From NCBI RefSeq assembly GCF_013341275.1, contig NZ_CP054476.1, forward strand, positions 1,315,501 through 1,379,500: a stretch of 64,000 nt of DNA. Direction: 5' to 3'. Below, piece by piece: positions 58,242 through 64,000 of the stretch (the stretch's first letter is position 1; every line of letters begins with the position of its first letter). The DNA is from Methyloligella sp. GL2. GTDB lineage: Bacteria; Pseudomonadota; Alphaproteobacteria; Rhizobiales; Methyloligellaceae. Both the position numbers and the translations under genes were made by a program. The notes beneath the pieces are model-generated. The model was not told the DNA's origin. It saw nothing but the letters and a program-made list of their open reading frames with translations, and did no database searches.

Positions 58242-61153
58242 CGCCTTTTTCCCAGCGTATTGCCACATATCCGATCACGCTCGATGCGGAGCGCGCCGAC
58301 GATGTTCTGACGTCGGTATGTGCCAGCCTGGCTAAGGACGAGGCGCTGCAGCCGGCGGCCGATCTGATCGAGCGCGACGAGAAGGTGCGCACGCTGTTGC
58401 GCGGCGCGCTGACCGGCTCGCATTATCTCGCTTCGCTGGCCCGGCGCGATCCGGCGGCGCTGGCCGATTGTCTGCTGCTCGACCCGGATTCGCTCTTCGC
58501 CCGGAACTCCACACGCTTCATCGCCGAGATGGAGGCGGCGGCCACGCAAAAGGATGCGATGCGGGCGCTTCGCCGGCACAAGCTGCGCACGGCGCTGCTG
58601 ATCGCGCTGGCCGATCTCGGCGGGGTGTGGCCGACGCGGGAGGTCTTGCGCAAGCTCAGTGTCCTCGCCGACGAGACCGTGCAGCAGGCGGTGCGCTTCT
58701 TGTTCCGCAAGGCGGCGGAGAAGGGCGAAGTGAATGCGCCGTCTCTCGGCGCCGGTTATTTCGTCATCGGCATGGGCAAGCTCGGCTCGTTCGAGCTGAA
58801 CTATTCCAGCGATATCGATCTCATCGTCTTCTACGAGGCGGAACGGGCGGGGCTCGGCGTCGATGTCGAGCCGCAGAAATTCTTCGTGCGCATCACCCGC
58901 GATCTGGTCAAGCTGCTGCAGGAGCCGACCGAGGACGGCTATGTGTTCCGCACCGATCTCCGGCTTCGCCCCGATCCCGGCGCCACCCATATCGCGCTCT
59001 CGGTGGAGGGCGGGCTCAACTATTATGAGAGCCTGGGCCAGAACTGGGAGCGGGCGGCGCTGATCAAGGCGCGCATCGTTGCCGGCGATATCGAGGCGGG
59101 TGCGCATTTCCTGCGCCAGCTCTCCCCCTTTATCTGGCGGCGCTATCTCGACTATGCTGCGATCGCCGATATCCGCGCCATGAAGCGGCGGGTGCACGAG
59201 TTCAAGGGCCATGGCTCGGTGGCGGTGCTTGGCCACAACGTCAAGCTCGGGCGCGGCGGCATCCGCGATATCGAATTCTTCGTGCAGACTCATCAGCTCA
59301 TCGCCGGCGGGCGCAATCCGGATCTTCGCAGCCGCGGCACGGTCGACACGCTGAACCATCTTGCCGAGGGCGAATGGATCAAGCCGGAGGTCGCCGCCGA
59401 TCTGATGGAGGCCTATTACTTCCTCCGCCGGGTGGAGAATGCGCTGCAGATCATCGGCGATCAGCAGACCCATGTGCTGCCGAGCGACGAGGAGGGGTTC
59501 CGCAAAGTGGCGGCGTTCTGCTCCTACGCCGATCCGGAGGATTTCGCCGGGGCGCTGATCGAGCGTTTCAAGCGCGTCGAATATCACTTCGAAACCCTGT
59601 TCGAGACCTTGCCCGATTCCGGCCGGCAGGGACCGACCTTCGTCTTCCGCGGTGATGAGGACGACCCGGAAACCCTTGGAATCTTGAGCGAATATGGGTT
59701 CAAGAATCCGCGCGAGGCGCTCGCCATCGTGCGCGCCTGGCAGTCGGGCCGCTATGTCTCGACCAGGAGCAAGCAGGCGCAGGAGCGGCTCGGCGAATTC
59801 CTGCCGCTGCTGCTGCGCACCCTGGGGCGGACGTCGGAGCCGGACCGGGCGCTGGCCACGTTCGACCAGGTGCTCTCCGATCTGCCGGCGGGCTTGCAGC
59901 TTTTCTCGGCAATCGCCAGCAACCCGTCCTTGCTGCGGCTGATGGCGGATATCATGGGCACGGCGCCGCGGCTCGCCTCGATCATCGCCAAGCGTCCGGC
60001 GCTGCTGGATGCGGTGCTCGATCCCGGCTTCTTCGGCGCCATGCCGACGCCCGCCATCTTCCGCGAGTTGGTGCAGAACGCGCTGGGACAGGCGAGCGAC
60101 TATGCCGATCTGTTGGACCGGGCGCGCATCGTCGGGCGGGAGCAGGCCTTCCTGATCGGGGTGCGGGTTCTCTCCGGCACCATCACCGCCGAGCAGGCCG
60201 GCGAGATCTATGCCTCGCTCGCCGAGACCTTGGTGGCGGCGCTGATCGAGAAGGCCGATGCGGAGCTGCGCCGTCCCCATGGCGACGTGCCGGGCGGGCG
60301 TGCGGCGGTGATCGCCATGGGCAAGCTCGGCGGGCACGAGATGACCGCGTCCTCCGATCTCGACCTGATCGTGATCTACGATTTCGAAGGCGAGCTGGGT
60401 AACACCAGCGGCGAGAAGAGCCTTTCGGGCAGCCATTATTACACCCGTCTGACCCAGCGGCTGATCGCGGCGCTCTCGGCGCCGACGGCGGAAGGGGCGC
60501 TCTACGAGGTGGATATGCGGCTTCGCCCCTCCGGCAATCAGGGGCCGGTGGCGACGCGGATTTCCGGTTTCGTCGATTATCAGCAGAAATCCGCCTGGAC
60601 CTGGGAACGGCTGGCGCTGACCCGGGCGCGGGTGATCGCCGGACCTCAGTCGTTACGCGATGAGATCGAGGCGGCGATCCGCGACGTGCTGGTGCGTCCC
60701 ATAGAGCGGACTAGGGCCGCGCAAGACGTCCGCGACATGCGCGAAAAGATCGAAGCGCAGAAGGGCACCGACGATATCTGGGATCTGAAGCAGGTGCGCG
60801 GCGGGCTGGTCGATCTGGAGTTCATCGCCCAGTTCCTGCAGGTGGTGCATGCCGCCGAGCATCCGGAGGTGCTGGACCAGAACACCGAAGCGGCGCTGTC
60901 CAAGCTTGCCGCGGCGGGGGTGCTGTCGGCCTCGGATGCGGAGCTCTTGATCCCGGCGGCGCGGCTTTATCACAACCTCACCCAGGTGCTGCGGCTCTGT
61001 GTGACCGGACCGTTCCGCCCGCGCGAGGCGCCGCAAGCTTTGAAGGATCTTCTGGCGCGCGCGGTGGAGATGCCCGATTTTTACGAGCTGGAATCGGAGC
61101 TGGCGCAGGTGCTCGCCGCGGTGCACGAGGCCTTCGACCGTTTGATTGTCTGA
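58238..61153 (+). CDS. glnE: Bifunctional glutamine synthetase adenylyltransferase/deadenylylase
   Basis: 971 residues from GTG 58238, which overlaps the kinase stop by 4 bases. Two nucleotidyltransferase domains: GMGKLGSFELNYSSDIDLIV near 178-197 (de-adenylylation) and MGKLGGHEMTASSDLDLIVIYD near 692-712 (adenylylation), each with the G-S/x-D-x-D metal motif and separated by a helical middle. It sets glutamine synthetase activity in response to PII proteins. Full length for the family. Confidence 0.97.
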   Translation: MTPFSQRIATYPITLDAERADDVLTSVCASLAKDEALQPAADLIERDEKVRTLLRGALTGSHYLASLARRDPAALADCLLLDPDSLFARNSTRFIAEMEAAATQKDAMRALRRHKLRTALLIALADLGGVWPTREVLRKLSVLADETVQQAVRFLFRKAAEKGEVNAPSLGAGYFVIGMGKLGSFELNYSSDIDLIVFYEAERAGLGVDVEPQKFFVRITRDLVKLLQEPTEDGYVFRTDLRLRPDPGATHIALSVEGGLNYYESLGQNWERAALIKARIVAGDIEAGAHFLRQLSPFIWRRYLDYAAIADIRAMKRRVHEFKGHGSVAVLGHNVKLGRGGIRDIEFFVQTHQLIAGGRNPDLRSRGTVDTLNHLAEGEWIKPEVAADLMEAYYFLRRVENALQIIGDQQTHVLPSDEEGFRKVAAFCSYADPEDFAGALIERFKRVEYHFETLFETLPDSGRQGPTFVFRGDEDDPETLGILSEYGFKNPREALAIVRAWQSGRYVSTRSKQAQERLGEFLPLLLRTLGRTSEPDRALATFDQVLSDLPAGLQLFSAIASNPSLLRLMADIMGTAPRLASIIAKRPALLDAVLDPGFFGAMPTPAIFRELVQNALGQASDYADLLDRARIVGREQAFLIGVRVLSGTITAEQAGEIYASLAETLVAALIEKADAELRRPHGDVPGGRAAVIAMGKLGGHEMTASSDLDLIVIYDFEGELGNTSGEKSLSGSHYYTRLTQRLIAALSAPTAEGALYEVDMRLRPSGNQGPVATRISGFVDYQQKSAWTWERLALTRARVIAGPQSLRDEIEAAIRDVLVRPIERTRAAQDVRDMREKIEAQKGTDDIWDLKQVRGGLVDLEFIAQFLQVVHAAEHPEVLDQNTEAALSKLAAAGVLSASDAELLIPAARLYHNLTQVLRLCVTGPFRPREAPQALKDLLARAVEMPDFYELESELAQVLAAVHEAFDRLIV

Positions 61154-61173
61154 AGCCGGGCGAGCTTAGACCT

Positions 61174-63468
61174 CTAACCGGACGCCTTCTTCATCTCGCC
61201 GGCCTCTTCGGGGGAGATGATCTGATTGGCTCTCAGCGGCAGGACGCAGGTCACGGTGGTGCCTTCCTCCTCGCGGCTGTCGATCTCCAGCTCGCCGCCG
61301 TGGAACTCCACCAGCGCCTTGGAGATGGCAAGGCCAAGTCCGCTGCCCTGATGGCTCTTGGAGAACTGGTTCTCCACCTGCTCGAAGGGCCGGCCGAGCT
61401 TGGCGATATCGGCTTGCGGAATGCCGATGCCGGTATCCTGGATGGCGATGCGGGCTTCGCCCCGGCCGCGGTTCAGCTGCACGTTCACTTCGCCGCCCTC
61501 GCGGCTGAACTTCACCGCATTGGACAGCAGGTTGATGAAGACCTGCTTCAGGGCGCGGCGGTCCGCTTCGATGAAGAAGCGGCTAGGACCCTGGCGGTTG
61601 AGATCGATCTTGCGCTCCTCTGCGGCGGGCGCGATCACCTTCATGCTCTCCTCGATCAGATCGGCGATATCGACCTTCTCGATCTCCAGCACCACGCGGC
61701 CGGCCTCGATCTTCGACATGTCGAGAATGTCGTTGATCACCTCGAGCAGGAAGTTGCCGCTATCGAAGATGTCGTTGGCGTATTCGACATATTTGTCGTG
61801 GCCGAGCGGGCCGAACAGCCCTTTCTGCATCACCTCGGAGAAGCCGATCACGGCGTTCAGCGGGGTGCGCAGCTCGTGGCTGATATTGGCGAGGAATTCA
61901 GACTTGGCGCGGTTGGCCGCCTCGGCGCGGTTCTTCTCCAGAGCGTATTTCTCGGCCAGATCGACCAGCTGCTGCTTCTGCTGCTCCAACTCGCGGCGGG
62001 AGGAATGCAGCTCGTTCACCGAGGCGCGGAGCTGCGCCTCGCTATCGGCCAGCAGCTTCTGGCTGCGCTTGATCTGGGTGATGTCGGTGCCGACGCTGAC
62101 GAAGCCGCCGTCGCGGGTGCGGCCTTCGTTGATATGCAGCCAGCGGCCGTCTTCGAGCTGCGCTTCATAGGTGCGGCTGCCGTCCTGATGCTGGTCGACG
62201 GTGATGCGTTTGCGGATCACCGGCTCGTGGGCGGAGGAGATCACCTGCTGGTACGGCGCGCCCTGCATCAGCGCTTCGTCGGAGAGGCCGTGGAACTGCT
62301 GGTATTTGCTGTTGCACATCACCAGCCGGTTGCGGTCGTCCCATAGGACGAAGGCCTCCGAGATGCTCTCCACGGCATCGCGCAGGCGGGCATTGGCCTC
62401 CGCGGCGTGCTCGGCGGTGCTCTCCTCGGTGCGGGTGGCGATGGCGGTCAGATGCGGCTCGCGGGTCTCGGCATCGCGGAAGATATGGCCGCGCAGGCGC
62501 AAGCCGACCCAATGGCCGTCCTTGTGGCGGAGCCGGATTTCCTCATCGACCAAATCCTTCCCCTCGCGCAAATGCCGGTCGATCATGGCGATGAGATCCT
62601 CGCCCGGATGCAGCGCCTGACGGATCATGCGGAAGGGCATGGCCTGATCGATCGGCTCGATGCCGAGCATGCGATGCATGCCGCCGGACCAGGTGACATG
62701 GCCGCGGGCGAGATTCCAGCGCCATAGGCCGCAGCCGGGAAAGGCCTCGCTGAGATCGCGGGTGAGGCGCATGGCGTCGAGCGTCTGCGGCTCTTGTACC
62801 GGGTTCCACAGCGCCGCGCCGAGCAGCAGAAGCAGCAGGCCGCCGGTGGCCAGGATGGTGATCTCGATGGTGCTGTTACGCCACCAGGGCGACAGCACCG
62901 TGGCGGTCGGCTGCAAGAGCAGGAGCTGGCGCTGCGGTCCGGTGAGGTTGCGCACCGTGGCCAGCACGTCCTCGCCGCTGGTGAGGGTGAGGCGCAGCAC
63001 GCCGGCGGAGGCGCCGAAGGTGGTGAGCGGCTGTTCGGGGCCGAGCAGCGCCAGCAAGGTGCCTTCGCTCTCGCCGCCAAGCGGCGCGCGGGCGCGGATC
63101 TTGCCCGACGTCTCGGCAAGCAGCATGCGGCGGCTCTTTAACGTGGCGCCTTTGGGCAGGGCCGCGGCAAGCGCCGCCTGCCAATTGCCGTCCGCTGCGC
63201 TTTGGTCAGCCGCCAGCCTTTCGGCGATCAGATCGGCCGAAAGCGTAAGCTGTTGCTCCGCCGAATCGAGCAGGCTCTGCTTGTTGGTGCTGATCTGGGT
63301 GATGGCGCCGATGGCGGCAACGACCAGAAATCCGAGGATCAGATAGGGGAGGGCGCGGCGTAGAGAATCGGGGGTGAGGAGATGCCGATGCAGAAGGTCC
63401 TGCGCGGCCTTTAGAATGGCCTCCGCAAGCGCATAAGTATCCTCACGCGCGGATCTTGCCCGCGACAT
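61174..63468 (-). CDS. pleC: PAS-domain histidine kinase PleC
   Basis: 764 residues. A membrane segment (about 42-58), a periplasmic region, a second membrane segment (203-222), then two PAS domains (about 235-350 and 362-470), a coiled coil (470-520), H531 in NISHELRTPLNAVIGFSEVM, and a HATPase with NLLSNAVKFSREGGEV and GSGLGLAISKALV. Layout, length and convergent position beside glnE and pepN match rhizobial PleC, the DivK/PleD kinase-phosphatase of the polar cell-cycle pathway. The kinase call is certain; PleC identity is likely. Confidence 0.87.
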   Translation of the reverse strand: MSRARSAREDTYALAEAILKAAQDLLHRHLLTPDSLRRALPYLILGFLVVAAIGAITQISTNKQSLLDSAEQQLTLSADLIAERLAADQSAADGNWQAALAAALPKGATLKSRRMLLAETSGKIRARAPLGGESEGTLLALLGPEQPLTTFGASAGVLRLTLTSGEDVLATVRNLTGPQRQLLLLQPTATVLSPWWRNSTIEITILATGGLLLLLLGAALWNPVQEPQTLDAMRLTRDLSEAFPGCGLWRWNLARGHVTWSGGMHRMLGIEPIDQAMPFRMIRQALHPGEDLIAMIDRHLREGKDLVDEEIRLRHKDGHWVGLRLRGHIFRDAETREPHLTAIATRTEESTAEHAAEANARLRDAVESISEAFVLWDDRNRLVMCNSKYQQFHGLSDEALMQGAPYQQVISSAHEPVIRKRITVDQHQDGSRTYEAQLEDGRWLHINEGRTRDGGFVSVGTDITQIKRSQKLLADSEAQLRASVNELHSSRRELEQQKQQLVDLAEKYALEKNRAEAANRAKSEFLANISHELRTPLNAVIGFSEVMQKGLFGPLGHDKYVEYANDIFDSGNFLLEVINDILDMSKIEAGRVVLEIEKVDIADLIEESMKVIAPAAEERKIDLNRQGPSRFFIEADRRALKQVFINLLSNAVKFSREGGEVNVQLNRGRGEARIAIQDTGIGIPQADIAKLGRPFEQVENQFSKSHQGSGLGLAISKALVEFHGGELEIDSREEEGTTVTCVLPLRANQIISPEEAGEMKKASG

Positions 63469-63611
63469 CCGGTCCCCCCATCTTCTCTGATCACGTAAAA
63501 ATCGGAGAAGTGCCGCATCTCCGAATCACCTGTTCATTGAAAGAACAGAAGCTGTCGCTGTCCAGAGAAAACTGTGGATAGACGCAGGAAATATCGTTGA
63601 CAGGTTGTGTA

Positions 63612-64000
63612 TTACTCGCCTTCGAGCGTTTTTGAGACGATCTCATACGAGTCGGTGGAAAGATCGGAGTCCTTCAGCCGCTTCAGCGCTGCCTTGGCGA
63701 GAGCCTGGCGTCCCGGCTCCAGCATGCGCCAGCTCTCGAACGCGCCGAGCAGCCGCGCCGCCATATGCGGGTTGAAGGCGTCGATCTTCAGGGCGCAATC
63801 GGCCAGGAAATCGTAGCCGGCGCCGTCCTTGCGGTTGAAAGCGGACGGATTGCCGTTGGCGAAGCTGCCGATCAGGGCGCGCACCCGGTTCGGGTTCTTC
63901 AGCGAGAATTTGGGGTGATCGAGCAACGCCTTCACCGCCTCGACGGTATCGGGCCTCGGTGCGCGGGCCTGCACAGCGAACCATTTGTCGAGCACCAGCG
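63612..64000 (-). CDS. pepN: Aminopeptidase N, C-terminal part, runs off window
   Basis: The reverse strand is open from the right edge to the stop at 63612, giving about 129 residues. ALLDHPKFSLKNPNRVRALIGSFANGNPSAFNRKDGAGYDFLADCALKIDAFNPHMAARLLGAFESWRMLEPGRQALAKAALKRLKD is the C-terminal domain of PepN (family M1), which lies at pleC in Rhizobiales. The zinc-binding HEXXH part is outside the window. Confidence 0.93.
   Translation of the reverse strand, partial: LVLDKWFAVQARAPRPDTVEAVKALLDHPKFSLKNPNRVRALIGSFANGNPSAFNRKDGAGYDFLADCALKIDAFNPHMAARLLGAFESWRMLEPGRQALAKAALKRLKDSDLSTDSYEIVSKTLEGE

Noticed and set aside
58157..60436. 759-codon open frame antisense to glnE
   Set aside because: A GC-driven shadow; glnE has both nucleotidyltransferase motifs and correct length.

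Overview
The window is about 62-64% GC chromosomal DNA of an alphaproteobacterium, most likely of the order Hyphomicrobiales (Rhizobiales). The evidence is the gene set: a MucR/Ros regulator, DUF6456 and DUF1491 proteins, a TIGR03808 Tat-exported protein, a two-subunit methylmalonyl-CoA mutase with MeaB, and a FeuP/FeuQ-like system. At the right end lies the run cycHJKL (ccmIEFH) - degP - response regulator/kinase - glnE - pleC - pepN, an arrangement I recall from rhizobia. The species cannot be named from sequence alone.

Layout. 1-27.9 kb is core chromosome: an ELM1-like protein, an Lrp regulator, pyroglutamyl peptidase, the methylmalonyl-CoA mutase operon, a HerA-like ATPase, superoxide dismutase, an isochorismatase-fold hydrolase with an oligopeptidase B, MucR, SufE, a DivJ-like PAS kinase and a class A penicillin-binding protein. 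27.9-31.4 kb is AT-richer and foreign. It holds a HEPN-like gene and a 2.7 kb IS1595-family element (about 28531-31237) with 47-nt imperfect terminal inverted repeats. The element carries a Panacea-domain antitoxin gene overlapping a candidate toxin gene, plus the transposase. 31.4-32.5 kb is a ferredoxin/MOSC operon.

32.7-46.8 kb is a gene transfer agent (GTA)-type head-tail cluster in canonical order: small and large terminase, portal, small membrane protein, prohead protease, HK97 capsid, connector, head closure, HK97-gp10, DUF3168, tail tube, gp10, gp10.1, short tape measure, DUF2460, DUF2163. It looks decayed. DUF2460 is frameshifted, DUF2163 is cut off and joined to the tail end of a prophage tail-fibre-assembly-like gene, and the distal GTA genes (gp14, gp15) are absent, replaced by a small lysis-type cassette that itself has a frameshifted hydrolase. 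The spaces between its genes are filled with palindromic repeats, and a terminator hairpin sits mid-cluster.

46.9-64 kb is core again: a feuNPQ-like envelope-sensing operon, a glycine-zipper lipoprotein, cytochrome c maturation (ccmIEFH), DegP, a second two-component pair, GlnE, PleC and the C-terminus of aminopeptidase N. The themes here are envelope stress, haem export/ligation, nitrogen control and cell-cycle phosphorelay.
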